From Diphasiastrum complanatum (lineage: Eukaryota; Streptophyta; Lycopodiopsida; Lycopodiales; Lycopodiaceae), in contig CM055109.1 in assembly GCA_029204225.1 (NCBI GenBank), positions 18,099,590 through 18,163,589 of the forward strand: a DNA stretch of 64,000 nt, in the 5' to 3' direction. Both the position numbers and the translations under genes were made by a program. Below the pieces are notes generated by a model. The model did not search any database. It saw nothing but the letters and a program-made list of their open reading frames with translations, and had not been told where the DNA came from. This document shows positions 1 to 10,362 of the stretch, in pieces. Position 1 is the first letter of the stretch; every line of letters starts with the position of its first letter.

Positions 1-1375
1 AAGGCTCAAGTGCTCCAACAATCAAGAAGAAGATGGTCGAGGAGCAAGATCTTGGTTTTGAGGAGGAGCTCATGGAGGAGCAAGCACCAAACCCACCTAT
101 CACACCAAGGAGATCTTCAAGGGCAAAAGTGGAGCCATCAAGGCTCACATATAAAGGCAAATGACAACAAGTTGAGGGTATCTCATCCACTTCTTATGCT
201 TTATCTAGTTTTGAAGAACCATCTAATGTTGAAGATGCATTGGACTCCAAAGAATGGTGTAAAGCTATGTTGGATGAGTATGATGTCTTGATTGAGAATG
301 AAACTTGGTAGGCTTGTTGAGAGACCTCAAAGGAATGTAATAGGATGCAAGTGGGTCTTCAAGCTTAAGTTGAATGCAAATGGGAGTGTTAACAAACATA
401 AAACAAGATTAGTTGCAAAAGGTTATGCTCAAGAGAGAGGGATAGACTATGAGAAAACTTTTGCACCCGTGGCCAAGATGGTCACAATAAGACTAATCAT
501 TGCACTTGCATCACATTTTGGATGGATACTATGTCAAATGGATGTCTTTAATGATTTATTGAATGGTTTTTTGGAAGAGGATATCTATATGGAGCAGCCA
601 CAAGGGTTCATCAAGCATGGAATGGAGAACAAAGTATGCCATCTCCAAAGAAGCATCTATGGCTTGAAGCAAGCCTTGAGATCTTGGAATTCAAGACTAC
701 ATTGCTATCTTATTTCACTTTCTTTTGTTCAAAGTGAATATGATCCCACTCTTTACATTAAGTTTGATGATGTTGGATTGTACTTTTACTCATTTATGTA
801 GATGACATCATCATTATCGGAAATAGTGTTGATGGTATCGAAAAAATCAAGATAGATCTATCCTTAGAGTTCAAGATGGTAGATCTAGGGTGTCTTCACT
901 TCATCTTAGGCATAGAGGTACTTAGAGGCTCTGATTTTATCTTTATAAGTCAAGTAAACTATGCTCAAAGTCTTTTGAAGAAGTTTAAGATGGAAGTATG
1001 CAAAAGTGTTGACACACCAATGGAGCAAGATGTAAAAGTGCCAAATGAAGATGATGAAAGATCCTTCATGGACATCACTTTGTTTAGGCAACTTATAGGC
1101 TCCTTAATGTGAATCACTATAATTAGACCAAATCTTACTTTAGTGTATGTAGGTTGAGCCAATCCATGCAAAAGCCATTGAATATCCATTGGAAAAAGGC
1201 TAAGAGGATTCTAAGATACATTTCGGGTACATTGGATTTTGGGATTCTATATAGAGGAGATGTGATTAACCTTCATGCATTTAGTGATTCAGATTTTGCA
1301 GGGGACAAGAGGGATAGGAAATCGACAAGAGGGATAGGAAATCAACAAGTGCCTATTCAACTTTCATAGGAGAAG
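1..1375 (+). pseudogene. Ty1/copia pol remnant (RT and RNase H)
   Basis: This is the C-terminal half of a copia polyprotein, cut by the window edge and broken by frameshifts. The RT entry segment (EEPSNVEDALDSKEWCKAM) starts near 213. It is followed by VIGCKWVFKLK (~337), KTRLVAKGYAQ (~402), YMEQPQGF (~587) and SIYGLKQA (~652). The catalytic YVDD lies at 795-806, but in another frame than the upstream RT. The connection and RNase H segment continues as LGIEVL (~908), RILRYISGTLDFGI (~1204) and SDSDFAGD (~1282). A ~22-bp direct duplication at ~1302-1345 breaks the RNase H end. It is non-functional, and no LTR of this copy is visible. Confidence 0.9.
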
Positions 1376-1395
1376 GTGTGGTTTCATGGCTAGAT

Positions 1396-1608
1396 TGGAC
1401 GATTGAATTTCATGTTCACACGGATGTTTCAAAATACGCCATTGGATCAGTTTTGACGCAGCTAGGTGATTATAAGAAGGATTATCCTATATGATTTGCA
1501 AGCAGACAGTTTACAGATCCGGAAAAGAATTATTCAACAACAAAACGTGAAGCGTTAGCCATGATTTTTTCTGTTCGGAAATTTTGTCACTACCATAAAA
1601 ATTACAGC
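1396..1608 (+). pseudogene. Ty3/gypsy RNase H fragment
   Basis: The plus-strand frame reads FHVHTDVSKYAIGSVLTQ, then FASRQFTDPEKNYSTTKREA and AMIFSVRKFCHY. This is the RNase H start of a Gypsy pol, and the 'FASRQ...EKNYSTTKREALA' style resembles the Tat/Athila (non-chromovirus) branch. One in-frame TGA occurs after 'DYPI'. It is abruptly joined to the copia remnant on its left. It may be an inverted piece of the minus-strand Gypsy element that follows, because that element's visible part ends inside RT and lacks RNase H. Confidence 0.75.
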
Positions 1609-1757
1609 AAATAAGAATCCTAAAACACTTGAAATGATGAGGGAAACAATAGATTATGATCTCATAAGATTAGCACAAGTTGAACCATCAAAATTCATCA
1701 ATAATCTATGCTTGAACCTCACTAAATGGCCCAAATCCTTGAAGAAGGCTTCACACG

Positions 1758-2274
1758 TGTGAAAGTACGGTCTCCCACAGTCTGAGTACTGTACATCAAA
1801 CCTATATTCAATCATATAATCATTAGTAATCACAAGAACTCAAACAATTATGAACATAGAGAGCAATTGCACCATTACGAGAGAAAAATCATGAAATTGC
1901 TTGATTGATTTTGGTGAGATATCATCACCTATATATACGTGATCCATCACGGTTTTGGGCAGGTATGAGTAGCCCTAAACCTATCCCTAATGCTAATTTT
2001 GGTGGATCTTTCATCCCTACCAAGTTAGGGTTGGAATCTTGGAGATCCCTCAACAATGCAAAAACTACCAAAAATAGCTCCTATTTTTTCTCTCTTGTAT
2101 CTAAGCATAATTTGGACTCATTCAAAGGTTCAAACAATTAGGTCTACTTAAGAACATCCTTATGAATGGAATACTATGCTATTTGGCACGTGTGACAAGC
2201 CACATCATGACCATCTAACTATTTACAAGTCATATGACCAAAACTAGTCAAGCTAGAATTGTGAATTTTTAACA
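1758..2274 (-). repeat. Copia LTR (3' LTR of the minus-strand copia fragment)
   Basis: On the minus strand, the stop codon of a copia RNase H is followed by a purine tract (GAGGAGGAG) and then TGTTAAAAATTCAC, a classic polypurine tract plus LTR start at 2274. The other end is not proven. TGTGAAAG at 1758 (CA-end on the minus strand) is my best guess. The stretch 1609-1757 holds nothing I recognise. Confidence 0.45.
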
Positions 2275-2288
2275 CTCCTCCTCACTAT

Positions 2289-2665
2289 CTAGCTTGGTTC
2301 AATCATTGCTTTACTAATCACTCCAAGTGATGATCTGAACTTCATAAAAGGTGTCTTTTGAAGTGGTTTAGTAAGTAGATCAACTACACATTCATTGCTT
2401 GGAACATGCTCCAAAGCAATCTCCTTGGCTTGCACCATTTCTCTCACAAAGTCATGGCATATCTCAATGTGCTTAGATCTTGCATGGAAGATTGGGTTAG
2501 ATGCAAGGTATTGGGCTGATATATTTTCATTGTAGATGATTGGTGCCTCCTCTGAATCCATGATCTCTAGCTCCACCAATAATCTCTTGATCCAAAGTAT
2601 CTCCTTTGTAGTGGTTGTCAAAGCTTTGTACTCGGCCTCGGTTGAAGAAAGAGATATAGCATTGG
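2289..2665 (-). pseudogene. Ty1/copia RNase H C-terminus
   Basis: The minus strand reads SLSSTEAEYKAL, then KEILWIKRLLVEL, ARSKHIEICHDFVRE and VVDLLTKPL. These are the standard C-terminal RNase H motifs of copia (SSxEAEY, RSKHI, ADxxTKPL). ADILTKPL is altered here to VVDLLTKPL. Only the last ~125 residues remain. The right end is joined directly to the Gypsy RT that begins near 2730, so the rest of this copia has been lost or displaced. Confidence 0.85.
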
Positions 2666-2757
2666 TGTTGAAGTTAATGATTATTTCAATTTTTCAAAGG
2701 CTTCTAACACCTCTACTGTCCAATTAGAAACAATAGTTAGTTTGTATATAGGTCTTG

Positions 2758-3833
2758 CTAAATCCGCAAAGAAGATAATAAAAATTCGATAGTAGTTCGC
2801 ATGACCCATAACACATAAACTCCACGAATTGTTATTGACGGTGGCAATTCCACAATAATCTTGATTTTAGAATAATCTGTGGCAATACCATGTCTTGATA
2901 TCACATGCCCAAGCATAACTTCGTGGGAAATCCATATTTGGTATTTTTCTGGATTTAGAGAAATTTGATATTTGCGACATCTTTCAAATACTTTCTCCAA
3001 TCGATCAAGGTGGTCTGTATCCGTACTATGGACTCCCAGGTCATCCAAGTAAATTTCAAGGAATTTCTGCAGATAATCTTTAAAAGCAAATTGCATTACT
3101 CTTTGGAATGAACTTGGTGCATTATAGAGTCCAAACGACATTACTGTGTAAGCATAGGTGCCCCATTCTATTGAAAAAGCTATTTTGTGACAGTCGGCAG
3201 GTGCAATTTTAACCTGGTTATAACCACTAAATCCATCCAAGAAACTATAAACTTCCGCTCCAGCAAGGCGATCCAAAATGCTTTCAGTAAAAGAGGTAAC
3301 AAATTGTGATCCTTCCGCATCACTTTGTTCAAATCCTTGAGATTCACACAAATTCTCAATTTCTCATTCTTCTTAGGAACAATGACAATCAATGAGATCC
3401 ATTCGGTATGCTCGATCTCATAAATGAAATTGGCGTCAAGCAATCTCTGCAGTTCTTTCTTTATCAGATCCGCAACATTAGGATTACAGCGATAGAACTT
3501 TGTAACCTTTGGAACTGCATCGAGTACTAAAGATATGGTATGTTCAATAACTGACGTCAGAATACTCTTCAGATCTTGATAAGTCCATGCAAAGCAATCT
3601 TGATACTTAATAAGTAACATGCGAAGTGCTTGATACTATTCAGGATTAAGTTGTGATCCAACTTGTACAATCTTTTCTGGTTCTCCTGGTTCAGCAAGAT
3701 TCATTGGCTGTGTCCTAACTGGGCCATCATAAACATCTTTCAAGTCTGGCATGTGTTCTTTGGGTTCACGATGTGCTTTATGTAACATGATAACCGCATC
3801 ATCCAATGTATAACGTTTAAAATGTTCGGGCAT
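2758..3833 (-). pseudogene. Gypsy reverse transcriptase (element G)
   Basis: The N-terminal part (minus, 3620 to ~3300) shows DCFAWTYQDL and LRICVNLKDLNK. A frameshift near 3300 is followed by FLDGFSGYNQVKIAPAD, KIAFSIEWGTYAYTVMSFGL, NAPSSFQRVM and the catalytic box IYLDDLGVHS (YLDD). The polyprotein linker upstream continues to 3833 (HFKRYTLDDAV). The usual 'MPFGLKNAP' is changed to MSFGLYNAP. It is inactive because of the frameshift and the truncation just after RT. Confidence 0.85.
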
Positions 3834-3844
3834 ATCATGTTGGA

Positions 3845-4413
3845 CTACATCTGCTTGTTCCTTTTTGAAAGGACTTGTCTTGGATCTTCGCTTAGCCTTC
3901 TTAGCAGGAATTGATCGTGGAGGTGATGACTTCTGAGACGATGATGTCTTGCTAGAATTTTGACTTGTAGAATCATCCTCGACTTTTCCTTTGCCTTTAT
4001 CCAGTAAGGGTGGCGCATTCGTTGAATCAATTTTTTTTAGAAGGATTTTCCCATTTCAGGACTGTATTATAATGTTGCTTGGCTTGTTTCTTCGTCATTG
4101 ACCTTGTGATCATGTCTTTCTTCAATATAACTGCTTTAGGTGGTTTTATCGTTGGTTCATCAAGAACATTACGCACTCCAAATCTGGTCGAATCCATATG
4201 ATTTAGAATTTGCTCATCAGTAAGTTCTGCATTGTCATCATAAGTCAAGGCATGACTCACAGGTATGAGGTCATCTTCAGTCGGATCTGGTATAGGTTTC
4301 GTTGATATCCAAGCGACATTCAGCACATTCAATGAAAAAGTCATCGGTGTATCCAAAGTTCGATCCAATAAGAAAATCTCAATCAAATCTGACTGATTAT
4401 CTTGTAGACACAT
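3845..4413 (-). pseudogene. Gypsy element G pol linker between protease and RT
   Basis: Broken minus-strand frames (for example residues TLDTPMTFSLNVLNVAWIST and a basic stretch ITRSMTKKQAKQH) lie between the protease and RT blocks of the same element. I see no catalytic motif. Position and strand make this the variable protease-RT linker. Confidence 0.5.
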
Positions 4414-4540
4414 ATATTATGCTATACAATCAATTGTTGCAAGAGCTTCATTCCAGTTGACAGTATCCGTTTGAAATTCATAATGAACTCCCAAATTGTT
4501 CTCTAGTCGGTCATAAGTATGATCCATTGTTGATGAATCA

Positions 4541-5146
4541 TCATTTTTGAACCACTAGTTTGATAGTCCAAGTTGCAGGATCAACTTTGATTGCACGTTC
4601 ACGATTTTCAAAAGTGATTTTTCCGGTACCCCAGTTATGAATTACTTGTGCAACTCGTAATCGTGGACGTCCCAGTAGGACTCGATAGACATTTGGTGCT
4701 TCTGGTAAGTCCATTACTACAAAAGTAATGACGAACTGTACTCCCGCAATTCTGACAAGTATATCTTCAACCATTCCTCGTGGACGAACTGTCGATTGAT
4801 CAGCTAGCTTAATGGAAAAAGTCGTAGGCTTGATCTTTGTAAGGTCCCATTTTGCACATAGCTTTGTAGAAATCAGATTAACTTCTGAACCGCCATCTAT
4901 CACAGCTACTTCCTTAGGAAATTGTCTATGCTGTATCGGCAGGGTGATATTCTTTTGTTCACTTTCCCAAGCGGCTCCGACATGGAGTACTTCATTAGAT
5001 TCTTCAAATCCAGCACAAAAAAGTGGCTCTTGATGGAGTTCTAAATCTGCTTGAGCTAACTTTTGTGCTAAGACTTCTTTTGCTTTTGGCACCAAGTTCT
5101 GGAACTCTTCCAATGAAATATTAATCTTACTAGGTAAAATATTCAT
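4541..5146 (-). pseudogene. Gypsy aspartic protease region (element G)
   Basis: The minus-strand frame holds a retropepsin-like fold: VAVIDGGSEVNLISTKLC (active site D-G-G where D-S/T-G is usual), a flap-like 'VRPRGMVEDILVRIAGV', and a C-terminal 'VLLGRPRLR' matching the LGRPWL motif of Athila/Tat proteases. It lies between gag and RT as expected. The frame is open for ~200 codons but isolated from its neighbours by stops. Confidence 0.75.
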
Positions 5147-5499
5147 AAGCAGTTATGTTTGTAGCACTTCAAGTTCAGTCATCTTGAAGGGTTCTTCATG
5201 ATGATGCAACTGATCATTCATATCTGTACGTAAATTTCTTGAGGCTGCGATGGTGAAGGACGAACTTCGATTTTTGCTTTAGCAGCTTCAAGCTCCTCTT
5301 CCTCTTGCAGATGTTTAGTCCACTGCCTCATATCCTGATATCTTCGTTTTTCTGCATGAAGATTTGGATAGACTCCAGATGTTGTTGGTATATCGGTTAA
5401 CGGTATAGATCCGCTACTGGTTCTTTCTGCTTTTGTGCTTTGGTGACCACCATCAAGGGTACACTTGATTATTCTGAGCTTCTGGTCTTTGCTTGATTG

Positions 5500-6660
5500 T
5501 TATCAAATTTATAGGAGCTGTACCTGGTGGTGGCTTCGGTCTTGCTGGACAGTCTTTATAGAAATACCCATATCCACAATCACGACAGAATGGTACAAAT
5601 TTTCCTTCATTTGAACATTCTGCAACTCTGTGATTTTCTCCACATGCAAAGCATCCAAGTGGTGCTCTGGTCCAGTTTCTAGATGTTTGTGTTGCGCGGC
5701 AGCATAAATAGCATACTATTCGGAAGATCCACCTTCTTGATTATTACCATAAATCCATTGCTCGGTACTTCTATACAGTTCTGATTCCATCAAATTGGCA
5801 GGAGGAGCGGAGTGCTTTGGTGGGACAGGTAAGGATAAACATTCCGGGTATCCAAGAGCAGATTGTCGAGGTCTAGCTGCTGAATTTCCTCCATACGGTG
5901 GTTCTCGATATCCCATTTGGGCATACCATTGCTGAATTATCCGAGGATTGAAGTTGCAAAAAGCAGTTTCATGATCAGGCGAATTACACAAATGGCATAC
6001 ACTGATTTCCATTCGTTTTTTCAATTGAGGACACTCATTCACTGTGTGATTTCTTGTACAAATAGAACACCAAGCATTTTCTCTGGTAGGAAAAGTCTTT
6101 GCAAACTTCTCAGGTTTCTTGTTCGCTTGTCCATGAACATCTTCCAATGCTTTGATCTTCTCATTAAATTGCGATTGCAACTTTTTCATCTGTTTTAGTC
6201 TGCCCTGCTATATAAGGCAACACAAAGATATTCGACTCATCTTCTGAACCTTCATCCTCCTACCGAATTGCATCGTCCATAGCATTTTGCAAGAGTGCAT
6301 ACTCATTATGTCATTTTAGCTCACGTCTGATTCTAGGTAGACCTGACAAAAACCACATAATCATGGCATTTTCGTTAATCAGCTCAGGTTCGCACTCAGA
6401 TCTGAGGCGTTTCACACGTTCAATGTAATCTCAAACCATTTTCCACTTTTCCATTTTAATTTTACTTAAAAGTAGGAAAGGTCTTCCATAAACTTCCGAT
6501 GTTTGAATCGTGTGATAAGGGCTTTTTTAACAACCTCCCAATCTGTACGCTCAGTTTCATCTTGATTATAGTACCAATCTGTAGTTTGGCAAGGGTAAAA
6601 ATCAAGATTGCTATGATCTGGATAAGAAGAATCTTTGCCAAACTCAGAAATAGCATTTTA
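5500..6660 (-). pseudogene. Gypsy gag with multiple zinc knuckles (element G)
   Basis: The minus strand encodes several CCHC-type knuckles: CSICTRNHTVNEC and CHLCNSPDHETAFC (within 5716-6189), and further downstream CFACGENHRVAEC (CX2CX3HX4C) near 5600-5650. Upstream of these (6189-6660) is the remaining capsid-like region in broken frames. Multiple knuckles fit the long gag of Tat/Athila elements. There are several frameshifts. Confidence 0.7.
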
Positions 6661-7343
6661 CTATAAATAAAATGTTTTGGAAACTTGGCGAAGGTTTTGG
6701 CGAAGGATCAAGAGTAATACTGGTACTTTTGCAAAAAAGTGATTTTTTTTTGACAAAAATATGGCAATATGACAACTGATCTTCTGAAAAAACCTTCTAT
6801 TTTTGGTAGTATTCTTTGCCAACCCGGTAGTAGATAGATCTGAATCACACCTATGCACAGTGAATTGGGCGAAGGTTCTCTTTTTGTATTTTTAGGGTTT
6901 TGGTGTTTTTTTGGTGTTTTTTGACGGTTTTTCTGATGTTTGCTGGAAATCTGCTGGGAAGGATTGTTCGCCCTTCAAACTGAAGGTTCTGTAATCAAAA
7001 TCGAAGGTGTTTGCAACTCGGCGAAGGTTTCTTGAAGGAGGGCAAAAAGTTATCAGCTCTGATGACGATTTTGGCCTCTGTTTGACCAAATTCTGGCAGA
7101 TTTGACCGATTTTTGTTATTTTTTCTGATATCTCAGATCCAAATGGATTTAAAGATTGGTGATCTGAATAGCTTTCCCTATTCTACAATCAGATTAGATT
7201 TTAAACAAGCAAAACCACTCAAATCAAGCAAAATAACTCCCAAACTAATTCTATGCAGATCTAACATTATTCATGCCACGACAAGATGCCTAATGCAAGC
7301 TAAGCATCCACAAACATGCTGCAAACTGAAAAATTGGCGTAGC
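6661..7343 (-). other. Untranslated leader of element G
   Basis: This is the region between the primer site and gag on the minus strand. It has no coherent coding signal. It carries recurring 'gcgaaggttt'-type motifs (about 6688, 6867 and 7021 on the plus strand), suggesting a diverged internal repeat. Confidence 0.4.
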
Positions 7344-7361
7344 TCCCCGGCAGCGGCGCCA
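7344..7361 (-). promoter_or_regulatory. Primer binding site (tRNA-Asp type)
   Basis: The minus strand reads TGGCGCCGCTGCCGGGGA, complementary to the 3' end of plant tRNA-Asp except for one base as I recall it. This primer is characteristic of Athila/Tat elements. It lies 4 nt inside the LTR edge at 7366. Confidence 0.8.
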
Positions 7362-7365
7362 AAAT

Positions 7366-7601
7366 TGTAGTGGGTTTCTTTCCTTGCCTAACATGAATCC
7401 AAGATTTAATCAATCTAGCATCAAAGAGACGAAGTTAGTTGTCACGCATAGATTCGTTCCCATGAGAGCGATAGTATAGTTCATATTTCAGCATGAATGG
7501 AAGATCCAAATCTAACTCTAACATCCATTAACCCTAAACATTAACATTACATCCATTAACACTATGATCCACTGACACTACGATCCACAACAAAGATAAC
7601 T

Positions 7602-7663
<62 letters not shown>

Positions 7664-8157
7664 TTCTCTCTCATAAAAAGTATAACAACATGCAATCCCA
7701 ATAATAATCAGCAAAAACCAAAGAAAGCATGAGAGATGGAGGAAAAGTGATAGAGAGCAAGGACATTCATCAATCCATTTCAGAAGAGAACCAATCTGCT
7801 TTATTGAAATGAGGAAATGAACATTTGTAGGAACTCGAATTGGTCTCTTTTTATAGTAGAGAGGAGGACCTTGGCCTCTGAATCCTATTGGTCCATTTCT
7901 GCCTCCCTAATTATTCAAATTTAAGAAAGAGTGGGAACCCCCGAATTGGAAGGAAACCCAACTTTATTTACTAACTTGACATTTAGGCCCTGCGACATTA
8001 AAAGTCCGGCAAAAAGGCCTGGAGTCCTTTTATTGACTTTCTAATTAATCAAATCTCTATGTGATCATCGGGTTGGACTTACACACGCAGGGTGCCAAAT
8101 CCCTCTCACTTATTAACTAGGGTTAGGGTTGCCTTGGGATCTGCAAACCCTCCAACA
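7366..8157 (-). repeat. LTR of element G (5' LTR on the minus strand)
   Basis: On the minus strand this starts TGTTGGAGGG at 8157 and ends CCACTACA at 7366, directly before the primer site, giving the canonical TG...CA ends and a length of ~792 bp. It contains a CT microsatellite. The 3' partner LTR is absent from the window, so the outer edge is an inference from the TG terminus. Confidence 0.6.
7604..7661. repeat. (CT)n microsatellite
   Basis: About 29 uninterrupted CT units within the LTR of element G. Confidence 0.95.
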
Positions 8158-8383
8158 CATTCTTCTTGGGGGAGAACGTGAGCTATCTGACAACCAACTA
8201 ATTCACTTGCTGGATCCCGAGCGTTTAGGAAAGCGTCGCATACCGAAAGAGATTAAGCTTCCATCACAATTGGCTTGTGTGCAACATCCATAGCCAGCCA
8301 ACACTCGTGTATACTGACTCAAAATAAAAGTCTATCAATGGGATGTACACAATGATGAAATCTTGAACACCATTGACGAAGAC

Positions 8384-8734
8384 TTAGTTCGTGAGGGCTC
8401 TCTTTTGTAAGGCATTGGTCAATTGTCGGGAGATGAATCCTGCCCAATTGTACATGTTGTGGCGGGCTTCATAGGATTCTCCAAGCATGGCAAAAATCTG
8501 GAGGGAAATCCCCAACAGATGTGCCTTGCATGTAAATGTGTACCTGGTGAGGTAGGCACAGACAACTCCTAATTTCTTGGATTTGATAGCTTCGAGCAGG
8601 ATGCCATCCTTGTTCTTCCACTTGTTGACTGAGATGTCAAGGAACTTGGCATAGGATTGTGGGCACAATGGTGGTGAGACAAGAGGAAGAACCACTATTT
8701 CGTACAATGTGTCAATAAACACATTATTCAACAT
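8384..8734 (-). CDS. Hypothetical ORF, 116 codons, unrecognised
   Basis: An open minus-strand frame with balanced composition (for example the segments LDISVNKWKNKDGILLEAI and YTRYTFTCKAHLL-like) and no motif I can name. It sits between an LTR and the WDR35 upstream region. It could be a remnant of a retroelement or an unrelated captured sequence; no start signal or neighbours support expression. The surrounding 8158-8383 holds nothing recognised. Confidence 0.25.
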   Translation of the reverse strand: MLNNVFIDTLYEIVVLPLVSPPLCPQSYAKFLDISVNKWKNKDGILLEAIKSKKLGVVCAYLTRYTFTCKAHLLGISLQIFAMLGESYEARHNMYNWAGFISRQLTNALQKRALTN

Positions 8735-9360
8735 AATGTATGTTGTGATTTTCTTACTTTAAAAGTATGCAAATGTCGTTAGAGGATGTAAGGTTTTGTC
8801 TGAAAGGGCCTTTGCATTTTGGAATTCCATCCACAAGGGCTTCACATTTCTAAGACTCCTCGTGAGGGCTGAAAGTTATGGCCAACTAAATTTGTGGGAA
8901 ATAATGAGGTCTCATTATTATGTCATTGGTATTGATGGTAGTCAACTCGATCTTCACTATCCATTCAAGCAAGATTTGAGATGACACACTTTACGAGTGT
9001 TAAGGGTCATGTGAGAAGTATATTGAGCTTTTAGGGTGAGACATGACGTAAAAAACGACACCCAAATTCAAAATTACCTGCACAAGTGACTAGAAATACC
9101 ATCCCCCAAGTAAAAGATGCGATGTAAACAAATTTGAGCCTAATCATGTTTGATAAATCAATGGAATAAATGGGTCAAAATTAATATTGACAAAAAAAAG
9201 TAGTTATGGGCATGTAAATTTTAGATAATGGGCTTGTTATGATTTATTTAGCAGGTAAAAGAGGCTTTGCTTTATAGTCCAAAATTTTCGAGAGAAACCT
9301 TCACGCGTTGCAGGTGATGGGGTGTCGAAACTCAACATGAATTGTCCATTCATATAAGAG

Positions 9361-9840
9361 TATGTAATGAGCAGACGTTGCTTTTTATGCCGATTTTTCA
9401 AACTCATTAACAAGTAAAATGTGCAGAAACTAATCACACCATGACATAAGATAAACGTGAGATGATTTTGGTTTTCGGTTTTTTAGATGAAGATTCTGTT
9501 TTTCAGGTGATGATTTTGTTTCATCATGGTCGTTAAAAAAAAGCCCATATGCTCATTATGATCTAAAGGAGCCATGTGCTCAGTTGGTGACTTAGCGACT
9601 TTTGCTATGCCATCTTGCAAATGCAATATGTAATGAGCTCATGTGGATGTGGCTTTTTTTTGCTCATTTTTCAGACTCCTTAACAAGTAGAATGTGCATA
9701 AACTATCATGCCATGACACGAGAGAAAAAGTGAGATGATTTTGATTATTACAGAAAAATTCTGTTTTTGAGATGAGATTCCATTTCATAATGGTCTAAAA
9801 AACAAAGCCCACATGCTCATTATGATGAAAGGAGCCATGT
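9361..9840. repeat. Diverged tandem duplication, ~215-bp units with 266-bp period
   Basis: Unit 1 (9361-~9578) and unit 2 (9627-~9840) share TATGTAATGAGC at the start, 'TTAACAAGTAgAATGTGCA', 'GTGAGATGATTTTG', and 'GCTCATTATGAT..AAGGAGCCATGT' at the end. The units are separated by ~48 bp. They lie ~400-900 bp upstream of the WDR35 ATG. Confidence 0.8.
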
Positions 9841-10149
9841 CCCAAGTGTGAGGCCCCTTATAACTATGACCCAGGTAGTTGATGTTGTTGCCAAAAAGTA
9901 AAGAAAGAATCTTTATTATTCCTTCCAAACTAGAAGAATATTTTGTATTTCTTGATGCGATCTCCAATACTGCTCTCATGGCACTGGCTGATTGATCGAC
10001 AAATACGGCTTACATTTAGATCCCTGCTACAGTTGATGACAGACACACAAGGACAAGGAGATAGAGGAGTTCTCATTCCCCTTTGTGCTGCTGAATTTGT
10101 AGCATTTCTGGTATGAATTTGAAGCTGAGAAGCTTTGGTAGTCTGCTTT

Positions 10150-10203
10150 TTGGTTGAGGAGTGGGTGGGTTGCTTCTTGGTTGAGGAGTGGGTGGCATCG
10201 CAG
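10150..10203. repeat. 27-bp tandem repeat (2 copies) in WDR35 5' UTR
   Basis: TTGGTTGAGGAGTGGGTGG occurs at 10150 and again at 10177. The copies are in frame with the WDR35 start, but the only upstream in-frame codon that could start is TTG, and a TGA closes the frame at 10126-10128, so this is most likely untranslated leader. Confidence 0.75.
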
Positions 10204-10245
10204 CAGCAGCTGGAGGAGTTGCTGTTGCATAATAGTGTTGTAGCC

Positions 10246-10362
10246 ATGTTTGTGTACTTGAGTAAGAAAGTTTGTATGCCCCAAGGGCTCAAAGTGAGGA
10301 GCTTGGCCTGGAATACGCAACAAGGATGGCTTGCTTGTGGCACTGAACAAGGCATCTTGAAG
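10246..10362 (+). CDS. WDR35: WDR35 exon 1 (codons 1-39)
   Basis: It starts MFVYLSKK, matching the conserved N-terminus of the family, and is the first in-frame ATG after a TGA at 10126. It ends ...TEQGILK at AAG, followed by GCACGT. The next exon begins VLKL, the expected continuation, so the donor is GC rather than GT. The first WD-like strand '[16 protein letters not shown]' is visible. Confidence 0.93.

Larger units (their letters stand above)
2730..7361 (-). mobile_element. Minus-strand Ty3/gypsy element (Tat/Athila-like), 3' truncated
   Basis: Reading the minus strand from 7361 downwards gives a tRNA-Asp-type primer site, a long leader, gag with several zinc knuckles, protease and reverse transcriptase. 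The element is then cut off; RNase H, integrase and the 3' LTR are missing. The RT phrase 'FLDGFSGYNQ' is typical of the non-chromovirus Tat/Athila branch. Frames are repeatedly broken, so the element is dead. A matching LTR lies at 7366-8157. Confidence 0.85.
8735..10245 (+). promoter_or_regulatory. Upstream region and probable 5' UTR of WDR35
   Basis: About 1.5 kb lies between the last foreign ORF and the WDR35 start codon. It has no coding signal. It carries a diverged tandem duplication (9361-9840) and a short tandem repeat just before the ATG. I could not identify a convincing TATA box or transcription start. Confidence 0.45.

Noticed and set aside
1905-2141. 78-codon plus ORF in the copia LTR
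   Set aside because: It lies wholly within an LTR-like region of a minus-strand element and has no motif.
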